From: Lachnospiraceae bacterium
Lineage (GTDB): Bacteria; Bacillota; Clostridia; Lachnospirales; Lachnospiraceae
Assembly: GCA_900764225.1 (NCBI GenBank)
Contig: CAAFNG010000217.1
Location: 1 to 8,918, forward strand
Reading direction: 5' to 3'
DNA: 8,918 nucleotides
In this document: piece after piece, positions 1 to 5,768 of the stretch
Position numbering within the stretch: position 1 is the first letter of the stretch
Layout of the letters: each line of letters starts with the position of its first letter
Translations under genes and position numbers: made by a program
The notes under the pieces: generated by a model
The model's input: only the letters and a program-made list of their open reading frames with translations
Told to the model about the DNA's origin: nothing
The model's database searches: none

Positions 1-54
1 CCGAGATCTACACCGTCTAATTCGTCGGCAGCGTCAGATGTGTATAAGAGACAG
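1..54 (+). other. Untrimmed Illumina Nextera i5 adapter (not genomic)
   Basis: Bases 1-13 match the inner end of the Illumina P5 oligo (ccgagatctacac). Bases 14-21 (cgtctaat) sit where the 8-base i5 index belongs and match the index I recall as S510. Bases 22-54 are the Nextera read-1 adapter, ending in the 19-base Tn5 mosaic end (agatgtgtataagagacag, 36-54). The order P5, index, read-1 adapter, mosaic end is exactly that of a tagmentation library molecule, so this is library sequence left at a contig edge. Genomic sequence starts at about 55. Confidence 0.98.
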
Positions 55-94
55 TGCCTTATCGGTTGAGGCGTTTCCCTCAGCGACAAGATAT

Positions 95-123
95 ATACTA
101 TCATAGTTTTTTGCGGATGTCAA
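95..123 (-). promoter_or_regulatory. Sigma-A-type promoter reading leftward off the contig
   Basis: On the minus strand TTGACA (123-118, perfect -35) is followed by exactly 17 bases and TAGTAT (100-95, 4 of 6 to TATAAT). Transcription would start near position 88 and run left. The only transcribed genomic part left, about 88 to 55, can form a small hairpin (TGAGG, loop GAAACG, CCTCA). The gene or RNA it serves is lost at the contig end. I compared the leader by eye with common riboswitch cores and recognised none. Confidence 0.6.
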
Positions 124-169
124 ATATTTTTTTCGATTTTTTGAAAAAATTTGTAAAAAACAGTAACGA

Positions 170-859
170 TTACGCTTCGCTGTCTGTGTGATAGTAACGC
201 AGTACATGATCCGGATAGTACTGATCGCCATATGCCCACGGTCCGGCCGGATCGTGGAGAGGATCATCTTCGTCCCGTTCCTTACCGCCGCTGGCCATCT
301 GTGCAAAAGCCTGAGCACTTTCAGCAGTCCAGGTGGTTTCCCCATTTTTTTCGAGATAAGAAAAATAGGAATCCGCACCGAAATTATAGGCCTGGAGAGC
401 AAGCCGGATATGCGGCAGATCATCAGGACTGGTGCAGCCGGCTTTATCAAGCGCGTATTTCAGCTCCTGTATTCCACAGGCAATAGAATAGGAAGGATCC
501 GTGATCCCGTTAGGTTCCTGCGGATATTGTGTATTATAAGAGCCTTCCGAGGACTGCATCGGGTCATTGCCATGTCCGGAGCTCTCCTGCATCATAACAG
601 CCAGGATGAGATCCACATAATCGGACATGCCATATTGTGCAGCTTCGGCAGTTACCTCGTCCCGGTAGGATTCGCATGAGGAATTGATCTGATAAGCATT
701 CTGCTGCCTGGACGGAAAACGCATAAAGAGCGAAATGAGGCAGACAATGATCACCAGGAAGAGACAGCCAAGCATGATTTTCTGTCTGCGTACCTGCCGT
801 ACACGGAGAAGCTGACGCTGTTTTTTTGTGAGTTTGGGATTTTTCGTTTTTGTATTCAT
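170..859 (-). CDS. Membrane-anchored lysozyme-like (CwlT N-terminal type) muramidase
   Basis: A 229-residue protein with a strongly basic N-terminus (1-28), one membrane helix (about 28-46, MLGCLFLVIIVCLISLFM) and an extracytoplasmic domain. The domain resembles the lysozyme-like fold at the N-terminus of CwlT and of phage or conjugative-element wall hydrolases. It shows ILAVMMQESSG with the likely catalytic Glu at 92, then DPMQSSEG (99-106), ALQAYNFG (154-161) and a C-terminal GDQYYPDHVLRYY (211-223). The expected activity is cleavage of peptidoglycan glycan strands outside the membrane. No NlpC/P60 peptidase domain follows, so this is a stand-alone version, and no conjugation genes are seen nearby. 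The ATG at 859 is the first possible start after an in-frame stop upstream; it has no Shine-Dalgarno, and the -10 box lies only 6 bases before it. It is divergent from the 3D-domain gene. The family call is good; the exact substrate is inferred. Confidence 0.85.
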   Translation of the reverse strand: MNTKTKNPKLTKKQRQLLRVRQVRRQKIMLGCLFLVIIVCLISLFMRFPSRQQNAYQINSSCESYRDEVTAEAAQYGMSDYVDLILAVMMQESSGHGNDPMQSSEGSYNTQYPQEPNGITDPSYSIACGIQELKYALDKAGCTSPDDLPHIRLALQAYNFGADSYFSYLEKNGETTWTAESAQAFAQMASGGKERDEDDPLHDPAGPWAYGDQYYPDHVLRYYHTDSEA

Positions 860-865
860 AAGAAT

Positions 866-894
866 ATTGTAACTGCTGTGTACAGATTTGACCA
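866..894 (-). promoter_or_regulatory. Candidate promoter of the lysozyme-like gene, giving a leaderless mRNA
   Basis: On the minus strand TGGTCA (894-889, 4 of 6 to TTGACA), a 17-base spacer and TACAAT (871-866, 5 of 6 to TATAAT) precede the ATG (859-857) by only 6 bases. Initiation at the usual distance would fall on the start codon itself, which fits the absence of a ribosome-binding site. Confidence 0.5.
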
Positions 895-946
895 GTTAAG
901 AAATGTGATCTTTTTGTTAAAAATTTCTGAAGATGACCCTGTAAAA

Positions 947-975
947 TTGCAAAATACGATATGATATGCTATGAT
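947..975 (+). promoter_or_regulatory. Promoter of the 3D-domain gene
   Basis: TTGCAA (947-952), a 17-base spacer and TATGAT (970-975, 5 of 6) with an extended -10 TGC (967-969) immediately before it. Transcription would start near 982, leaving a leader of about 40 bases. That leader carries a strong AAGGAGG ribosome site (1005-1011), 11 bases before the ATG at 1023. Confidence 0.7.
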
Positions 976-1022
976 AGTCGGGACAAACAGCAGAATGCCG
1001 AAAAAAGGAGGCAGGATTTTTT

Positions 1023-2102
1023 ATGCGAAAAAGGCTTCTTGCAGTTATTTTGTGTGCTTCCGTATTGTTTCCCGTATCAGCATCCGCAGAGGTGCCGGGA
1101 TATGAGGCTACACTGAATACATATACACAGGAGAAAAAAACGCCCCAGCAGTTTCAGATCGATGATGGGGCAGGAAATACAGTAAATGCGCTGGCGAAAA
1201 CAGACACACTTTACGTTACAGCGAAAAATACAGTGATCAGATCGAATCCGGGGGACAGCGGTACAGAGCTCAGATCTGTGCTTCTGGGAACGAAGCTGGA
1301 GAGAGTAGCGGTCTGTGATAATGGATGGAGTAAGGTCACATTTCAGAAAGATGGCGAGGATAAGATCATTGGCTATGTACAGGACGACGTGCTCAGTGAT
1401 ACGGAAACTGTGAATAAATTTACAGATACTGTCACAGCGGCGAAAGATAGCGATATCCTGGATTATCCAGGCAGAAAAGACGGAGAAGTTGTTGGAGAAG
1501 TTCTTCAGGACGATGAGATTAAAAGAACAGGAACAGTCGATGACATCTGGAGCCGGATCGTATATACGGATGACAGCGGCTCGGAACAGACAGGATATAT
1601 TCCAACTAACGCTCTGGAAGGATATCAGGATACAGAAGTAGCTAAGGCAGAACAGGAAAAGGAGACAAAAGCAGGTTCCCTTACCAAGAGCTCCGGAGAG
1701 GGAGTTTTTGCAGAGGCAGTGGATGGCGTGACTTCTACGGGCGGTTCTGATTCAACAGCGAAAGGTGTTAAAGAGGGAACTCCGATATCGGTTTCCTCGG
1801 ATGCAACACTGAAGCCACTTGGAACTTTCCGTGTTACCCATTACTGTCCTTGCAGTATCTGTTGCGGACCGTGGTCTAATGGAATCACATCCACAGGTGT
1901 GACAGCAACGACTAACCGTACGATCGCTGTAGATCCGAGTCAGATTCCGTATGGTTCCAAGGTAGTTATCAATGGTCAGGTGTATGTTGCAGAGGACTGT
2001 GGTGGCGCGATCCGTACCAACTGTATTGATGTGTATGTGGCAACGCACGCAGAAGCAGAACAGAAAGGTGTATTCTACACGGAGGTTTATCTGCTTCAGT
2101 AA
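1023..2102 (+). CDS. Secreted SH3-like and 3D (Asp-Asp-Asp) domain cell-wall protein
   Basis: A 359-residue protein with a Sec signal peptide: basic MRKR, a hydrophobic core, and cleavage likely after A20-S-A22. Two SH3b-like repeats follow (about 62-125 and 134-200), each with a turn ending in IIGYV or TGYIP. A charged low-complexity linker (about 200-262) precedes the C-terminal 3D domain (about 265-359). The three aspartates that name the domain are D304 (AVDPSQIPYG), D325 (AEDCGG) and D336 (IDVY). This domain is a double-psi barrel related to the MltA lytic transglycosylase core and to Rpf/YabE-type proteins, so the likely role is peptidoglycan binding and remodelling at the cell surface. 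The domain also carries C275, C277, C280, C281, C326 and C334, which could form disulfides or bind metal. The start is fixed by AAGGAGG and the signal peptide. A terminator follows directly. Confidence 0.88.
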   Translation: MRKRLLAVILCASVLFPVSASAEVPGYEATLNTYTQEKKTPQQFQIDDGAGNTVNALAKTDTLYVTAKNTVIRSNPGDSGTELRSVLLGTKLERVAVCDNGWSKVTFQKDGEDKIIGYVQDDVLSDTETVNKFTDTVTAAKDSDILDYPGRKDGEVVGEVLQDDEIKRTGTVDDIWSRIVYTDDSGSEQTGYIPTNALEGYQDTEVAKAEQEKETKAGSLTKSSGEGVFAEAVDGVTSTGGSDSTAKGVKEGTPISVSSDATLKPLGTFRVTHYCPCSICCGPWSNGITSTGVTATTNRTIAVDPSQIPYGSKVVINGQVYVAEDCGGAIRTNCIDVYVATHAEAEQKGVFYTEVYLLQ

Positions 2103-2120
2103 AAAACAAAAAACTATACT

Positions 2121-2158
2121 AAAAAAGACTGCCTAAAGCGGAAAGGCAGTCTTTTTTT
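2121..2158. terminator. Bidirectional intrinsic terminator between the 3D gene and tRNA-Phe
   Basis: An A-tract and GACTGCCT (2127-2134) pair with AGGCAGTC (2144-2151), which runs into T7 (2152-2158). The loop is 9 bases (2135-2143). With A before and T after, it works on both strands: it ends the 3D gene rightward, 19 bases after its stop, and the tRNA transcript leftward. Confidence 0.9.
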
Positions 2159-2172
2159 GGACAAAAAAATAA

Positions 2173-2245
<73 letters not shown>

Positions 2246-2269
2246 ATGTGCTCTTGCGAGTACTTTGTT

Positions 2270-2298
2270 ACTTTAACACATTTATGTGTGGATTGCAA
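2270..2298 (-). promoter_or_regulatory. tRNA-Phe promoter with a palindrome filling its spacer
   Basis: On the minus strand TTGCAA (2298-2293), a 17-base spacer and TAAAGT (2275-2270, 4 of 6) would start transcription about 18 bases before the mature tRNA end. The spacer contains acacat (2276-2281) and atgtgt (2284-2289), a 6-bp inverted repeat around TT. Confidence 0.55.
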
Positions 2299-2308
2299 GC
2301 GGAAAAAT

Positions 2309-2364
2309 AAAAAAATTGCAGATGTTTTTTCAAAAAATCTGATTTTCGTAAAAACATCTGCAAT
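2309..2364 (-). terminator. Intrinsic terminator of the alcohol dehydrogenase gene
   Basis: A perfect 15-bp inverted repeat pairs attgcagatgttttt (2315-2329) with aaaaacatctgcaat (2350-2364). The 20-base loop can itself pair AAAAT with ATTTT. Read on the minus strand, the hairpin is followed by a T-tract (2314-2309, continuing after one A). It lies 13 bases after the dehydrogenase stop codon and isolates that gene from the tRNA promoter. Confidence 0.88.
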
Positions 2365-2377
2365 ATCTTATCGTGCT

Positions 2378-3562
2378 TTATCTTGCTGCCAGATAGATTT
2401 TTTCCATGTCCTTCATATTCAGCTGACGGAATACACCGATGGTACGCGTATCTTCGAAACTGCATTTGAATGCGAGGTCGTGAATTTCTTTTTCTGAGAG
2501 ATCAAGGCCAAGCTCATGAAGGCTGGTCGGCATCTGGATGGAACGGAAGAAATCTTCCATGGCTTCAATACCGGCAAGAGCAGTCTTGTTAAAATCAAGG
2601 CTGCATGGAATCTCAAACACATTCGTTGCAAACTGGGCAAAACGCTCCGGATTAGCCTCATAAACATAGCGTGCCCAGCTTCCCCAGAGAGCGGCAAGAC
2701 CGGCACCGTGAGCCACATCATAAGTTCCGCCAAGCTCGTGCTCCAGCTGGTGGCATGCCCAGTCACCGCCACCGGTCCCGCATCCGGTAAGCCCGTTGTG
2801 GGAAAGACTTCCTGCCCACATGATCTCTGCTCTTGCAGTATAATTATCAGGTTCCTTCATAAGGATCCGTGCGTTGTAGATCACAGTCTGCATCAGAGAT
2901 TCACTGATACTGTCTGTGATCTCCATGGTTTCGATGTTTACGAAATAGCGTTCCATTGTGTGCATCAGGATATCAACGCAGCCGCTCTCAGTCTGATACT
3001 GAGGAAGAGTATAGGTGAGTCTTGGATTTAAAATGGCGAAACGCGGTCTGCAGAGATCGTTGCGCGCAGTGCTTCGTTTCAGCCAGCCTTCTTCGTTAGT
3101 GATAACGCAGGAGTTGCTCATCTCGCTTCCGGAAGCTGCGATGGTAAGGATGACACCTACCGGCAGACAGGCTTTCGGAGTTTCGGTGCGGAGAAAGAAC
3201 TTCCACACATCAGTCTCCGGATTGGCAAGCCCGTAGCCGATTGCCTTACAGGAATCAATTACACTTCCGCCGCCTACGGCAAGCAGAAAATCCACATTTT
3301 CCCTGCGGCAGAGTTCAATTCCTTCTCTTACCTTGGAGAGACGCGGATTGGGAACAACACCTCCCAGAGTGACATAGGCGATACCGGCTTCATCAAGATT
3401 TTTTTTGATCTCGTCGATCAGTCCGGATTTCACTGCACTGTGTCCGCCATAATGAATCAGCACTTTATGACAGTTCTGCCCTTTGAGAAGAGTGCCGATC
3501 TGAAGGTGTGTATCTTTTCCGAAGATGACCTGTGTGGGGGCAAAATATTCAAAATTTCTCAT
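2378..3562 (-). CDS. Iron-containing (group III) alcohol dehydrogenase, YqhD/butanol dehydrogenase type
   Basis: A 394-residue protein, close to the 385-390 residues usual for this family of cytoplasmic NAD(P)H-dependent aldehyde/alcohol oxidoreductases. The N-terminal nucleotide-binding half carries GGGSVIDSCKAI (97-108). The all-helical C-terminal half supplies the metal ligands expected by comparison with E. coli YqhD: D197 and H201 in CVDILMHTMERYF, H271 in HQLEHELGG, and H285 in DVAHGAG. The 14-residue spacing between the last two histidines is as in YqhD. The likely job is reduction of aldehydes (butanal or similar) during fermentation or aldehyde detoxification; the substrate cannot be read from sequence. 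The start is supported by AAGGAG (3578-3573), 10 bases upstream. It is a single-gene unit, divergent from trxB, with a strong terminator. Confidence 0.93.
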   Translation of the reverse strand: MRNFEYFAPTQVIFGKDTHLQIGTLLKGQNCHKVLIHYGGHSAVKSGLIDEIKKNLDEAGIAYVTLGGVVPNPRLSKVREGIELCRRENVDFLLAVGGGSVIDSCKAIGYGLANPETDVWKFFLRTETPKACLPVGVILTIAASGSEMSNSCVITNEEGWLKRSTARNDLCRPRFAILNPRLTYTLPQYQTESGCVDILMHTMERYFVNIETMEITDSISESLMQTVIYNARILMKEPDNYTARAEIMWAGSLSHNGLTGCGTGGGDWACHQLEHELGGTYDVAHGAGLAALWGSWARYVYEANPERFAQFATNVFEIPCSLDFNKTALAGIEAMEDFFRSIQMPTSLHELGLDLSEKEIHDLAFKCSFEDTRTIGVFRQLNMKDMEKIYLAAR

Positions 3563-3614
3563 GTATGTAAATCTCCTTATAAATGGTTTTGATTATTTCG
3601 GACAAACTGTTATA

Positions 3615-3643
3615 ATAATAGCATAGAAGAGAAACAGGTGCAA
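3615..3643 (-). promoter_or_regulatory. Candidate promoter of the alcohol dehydrogenase gene
   Basis: On the minus strand TTGCAC (3643-3638), a 17-base spacer and TATTAT (3620-3615, 5 of 6) would give a start near 3608 and a leader of about 45 bases. The A/T-rich -10 region overlaps a plus-strand TATAAT (3611-3616, with TTGATT at 3589-3594, spacer 16), so opposing polymerases could compete here. Confidence 0.5.
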
Positions 3644-3673
3644 GATTTCAGGCTGCGTAGAACCTGGGAAATG

Positions 3674-3682
3674 TGATATAAT
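3674..3682 (+). promoter_or_regulatory. Extended -10 promoter of trxB
   Basis: TGA followed by a perfect TATAAT (3677-3682) forms an extended -10 element; no good -35 is present at 16-18 bases. Transcription would start near 3689, inside the first of two palindromes, giving a leader of about 100 bases before trxB. Confidence 0.55.
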
Positions 3683-3684
3683 AT

Positions 3685-3716
3685 TACTGATTTCAGTACA
3701 AAAGTGACCAGGTCAC
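3685..3716. repeat. Two adjacent palindromes at the trxB transcription start (candidate operators)
   Basis: TACTGA-TT-TCAGTA (3685-3698) begins 2 bases after the -10 box and covers the expected start point. GTGACC-A-GGTCAC (3704-3716) follows after 5 bases. Both have perfect 6-bp arms. Neither is followed by a T-tract, so they look more like protein-binding sites or small 5' UTR hairpins than a terminator. Confidence 0.5.
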
Positions 3717-3788
3717 GGAAATGGGCAGCAGCAGAGTGTATATTATAGAACAGATTCCAAAGAACGAAGAAGAAAGCAGGTGTCTGAA

Positions 3789-4697
3789 ATGGAAAATATC
3801 ATTATCATAGGTGCAGGTCCGGCAGGTATTTCAGCTGCACTTTATGCAGCAAGAGGAAATATGGATCCGCTGATCATAAATACAGGGATCGGTTCCCTGG
3901 AAAAAGCAGAGAAGATTGAGAACTACTATGGACTTGAGAAGCCTCTTTCCGGAAAAGAGCTCTTTGAAAGAGGACTGGAACAGGCCAGAGCACTTGGCGT
4001 TCGGATCCTGGATGCCCAGGTTGTGGGAATGGGTGGCTTTGATACCTTTGAGGTGAAGACTACAGCAGGTGATCTTGAGGCAAGAAGTGTGATACTTGCA
4101 ACAGGAAGCAAGAGAGCCACTGCGAAGATTCCGGGTGTGAAGGAATTTGAAGGAAAGGGTGTCAGCTACTGTGCAGTGTGTGATGCGTTTTTCTACCGCG
4201 GCAAAGAAGTTGCAGTTCTTGGAAACAGCGACTTTGCTCTGCATGAAGCAGAAGAACTTTCCCATACAGCTTCTCATGTAACGATCTTTACCGATGGAAA
4301 GAAACCTGAATTTTCCAGAGAGAATTCCATTGATGTAAATACCATGAAGATCCAGGCAATTGAAGGCGATGAGCGGGTATCCGGAATCCGTCTGGAGAGT
4401 GATATGAGTATGCAGGAAGCAGGAGGAGAGGCTACGTCCTTTGAACCGGCTGAGGGTGTTTTTGTAGCACTTGGCACAGCGGGAAGCTCAGAGATGGCCC
4501 GTCAGATCGGAGCTGAGCTCAATGAAAAAGGCAATATAAAGGTCAATGCAGATATGGAGACTACAGTTCCGGGGCTGTACGCAGCCGGAGACTGTACAGG
4601 CGGTCTTCTTCAGGTAGCCAAGGCTGTTCACGACGGAGCACAGGCAGGCCTTTCCGCCTGTCAGTATGTGCGGAAGCTTCTGAAAGAGCAGGCATAG
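3789..4697 (+). CDS. trxB: Thioredoxin reductase-like flavoprotein lacking NADPH motifs (FFTR-like)
   Basis: Residue numbers count from an in-frame GTG at 3780; the preferred start is the ATG at 3789 (residue 4), which has AGGTG 6 bases upstream. The FAD-binding GAGPAG (11-16), ILATGS (105-110), redox pair C131-A-V-C134 followed by DAFFYRGK, and C-terminal FAD motif GLYAAGDCTGG (265-275) are those of a low-molecular-weight thioredoxin reductase. The central domain is atypical. The usual GGGNSA of the NADPH Rossmann loop reads GNSDFA (148-153), and the HRR that holds the 2'-phosphate reads TDG (171-173). Clostridial ferredoxin-dependent flavin thioredoxin reductases are known for losing these motifs, so electrons may come from ferredoxin rather than NADPH. 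It is followed by trxA after 86 bases, presumably in one operon. The family call is firm; the electron donor is inferred. Confidence 0.9.
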   Translation: MENIIIIGAGPAGISAALYAARGNMDPLIINTGIGSLEKAEKIENYYGLEKPLSGKELFERGLEQARALGVRILDAQVVGMGGFDTFEVKTTAGDLEARSVILATGSKRATAKIPGVKEFEGKGVSYCAVCDAFFYRGKEVAVLGNSDFALHEAEELSHTASHVTIFTDGKKPEFSRENSIDVNTMKIQAIEGDERVSGIRLESDMSMQEAGGEATSFEPAEGVFVALGTAGSSEMARQIGAELNEKGNIKVNADMETTVPGLYAAGDCTGGLLQVAKAVHDGAQAGLSACQYVRKLLKEQA

Positions 4698-4783
4698 CTT
4701 CTGGAGAATTGCACACACTGATAGCTGTATAAAATATATAATAGAATCAGGTTTTTCATGAAAAATAAGGAGGAATAATTATC

Positions 4784-5083
4784 ATGGCAAAAGTTTTTAC
4801 AACAGACAATTTTGAGGCAGAGGTATTAAATGCAGAGAAACCGGTACTGGTAGACTTCTGGGCTACCTGGTGCGGACCGTGCAGACGTCAGGCTCCGATC
4901 GTAGAAGAGCTTGCAGAGGCCGGATATGAAGTTGGCAAGGTTGATGTAGACAAGGAGCCATCCATTGCACAGCAGTATAAGATCATGAGCATTCCTACAC
5001 TGCTTGTATTCAAAGGCGGCAAGGAGACAGCCCGTTATGTTGGACTGACACCGAAGGCAACACTTGAGGAAGCACTTCAGTAA
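4784..5083 (+). CDS. trxA: Thioredoxin
   Basis: A 99-residue cytoplasmic thioredoxin. It has FWATWCGPC with the redox cysteines C30 and C33, the buried D24 (VDFW), the substrate-facing cis-proline P71 (SIPTLLVFKGG) and a final helix (TLEEALQ). It is about 9 residues shorter than E. coli TrxA, mostly in the segment between the active-site helix and the third strand (ELAEAGYEVGKVDVD) and at the C-terminus. It should be reduced by the flavoprotein encoded just upstream and pass electrons to target disulfides. The start is clear: AAGGAGG (4767-4773), 10 bases before the ATG. A palindrome TTTTTCATGAAAAA (4752-4765) lies directly before that ribosome site. I find no convincing independent promoter in the 86-base gap. 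The stop codon is 4 bases from the end of the convergent regulator gene and no terminator is visible. Confidence 0.95.
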   Translation: MAKVFTTDNFEAEVLNAEKPVLVDFWATWCGPCRRQAPIVEELAEAGYEVGKVDVDKEPSIAQQYKIMSIPTLLVFKGGKETARYVGLTPKATLEEALQ

Positions 5084-5087
5084 AAAA

Positions 5088-5768
5088 TCATAAAGTATTC
5101 ATCATTTCATAGAGACGGCTTTTGTTCAGAATGCGGATCGATCCCCGCGAGATCTGGATAGAGCCGTCTTTGCTCATTTTTTTAAGACTGCGGCTGACCG
5201 CTTCTCTTGCACTTCCGATGGAGCGCGCGATTGCTTCCTGGGTAAGAAGAAGCTCATCGGAACCGGTATCTGCGGCTTCATCCAGAAGGAATGCAGCAAT
5301 TCGTTGTGGAAGCGTCAGAAAAAACGTCCGCTCGATTCCGGATATTACATCGGAAAAATGCTCGGTAGTCAGCTTATAGATAAAGTTTTCCAGATAGATG
5401 TTATTTTTCATAAGTCTGGAAAAAGGTACTGCAGGCAGAAGCAGAAGAACACAGTCTGTTTCGGCGTCAATCTGTACATCAAAGGTGATCGCTGAGAGCA
5501 TGCAGGAGGCAGAAAGCGTACAGATTTCATTGTCCCTTAAACGGTACAGCGTGGCCTCTTTTCCCTGGGAGGAGAGAAGGTAAACTCTTAAAACTCCCTT
5601 CAGGAGAAAAAGGGTTCCCAGACACTGCTTCTCTTCAGACTGTACGGCAACACCTGCCGGATAATGAAGCTCATGGATATTATCAAGAAGAAAATTCTGA
5701 TCTGTTTCTGTCATATGCTCCCAGAAAGGAAAGGTCTGAAAATATTTCAGACAGCTGTTTCTGTCCAT
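5088..5768 (-). CDS. Crp/Fnr-family transcriptional regulator
   Basis: A 226-residue two-domain regulator. Residues about 10-115 form a cyclic-nucleotide-binding-type beta barrel (LKGVLRVYLLSSQGKEATLYRLRDNEIC). A long dimer helix spans about 118-150, and a C-terminal winged helix-turn-helix about 150-226 (LTQEAIARSIGSAREAVSRSLKKM). The recognition helix has R188-E189-A-V-S192-R193, matching the E--SR pattern of FNR rather than the CRP pattern. There is no N-terminal Fe-S cysteine cluster as in E. coli FNR. C83 and C89 in CTLSASC, plus C6, C49 and C106, are candidates for redox sensing. The ligand is unknown. Placement tail-to-tail with trxA and divergent from the radical SAM operon suggests these as targets (inference). 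AAGGAG (5783-5778) lies 9 bases before the ATG. Confidence 0.88.
   Translation of the reverse strand: MDRNSCLKYFQTFPFWEHMTETDQNFLLDNIHELHYPAGVAVQSEEKQCLGTLFLLKGVLRVYLLSSQGKEATLYRLRDNEICTLSASCMLSAITFDVQIDAETDCVLLLLPAVPFSRLMKNNIYLENFIYKLTTEHFSDVISGIERTFFLTLPQRIAAFLLDEAADTGSDELLLTQEAIARSIGSAREAVSRSLKKMSKDGSIQISRGSIRILNKSRLYEMMNTL

Noticed and set aside
55..90. Known riboswitch at the left edge
   Set aside because: Too little sequence remains, and I could not match any conserved core such as glycine, lysine, M-box or c-di-GMP.
136..150. A/T palindrome (attttttgaaaaaat) after the lysozyme-like gene considered as terminator
   Set aside because: It is purely A/T with a one-base centre, so the RNA hairpin would be very weak. 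Only a chance contribution to termination is possible.
34..450. 138-codon minus-strand open frame running into the window start
   Set aside because: It lies largely antisense to the convincing lysozyme-like gene's 3' part, in another frame, and its last residues are adapter translation.
170..859. Prophage or conjugative-element origin for the lysozyme-like gene
   Set aside because: The fold is shared with such elements, but no integrase, conjugation, phage gene or attachment repeat is present, and the nearby tRNA-Phe is intact with no duplicated 3' end seen.
2516..3031. Plus-strand open frame of 171 codons
   Set aside because: It is antisense to the alcohol dehydrogenase, whose metal-binding motifs are intact; no ribosome site or domain is visible.
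3578..3608. TTGTCC-17-TTATAA as promoter of the alcohol dehydrogenase
   Set aside because: The -10 would overlap the ribosome site region and transcription would begin downstream of the Shine-Dalgarno. The TTGCAC-17-TATTAT pair further upstream fits better.
3563..3779. Canonical FNR (TTGAT-N4-ATCAA) or CRP (TGTGA-N6-TCACA) site upstream of trxB
   Set aside because: No sequence matches either consensus with correct spacing; the GTGAC dyad has a 5-base gap.
4709..4742. Independent trxA promoter from TATAAA/TATAAT sequences in the trxB-trxA gap
   Set aside because: None has a -35 at 16-18 bases; the only TTGCAC is 13 or 22 bases away.
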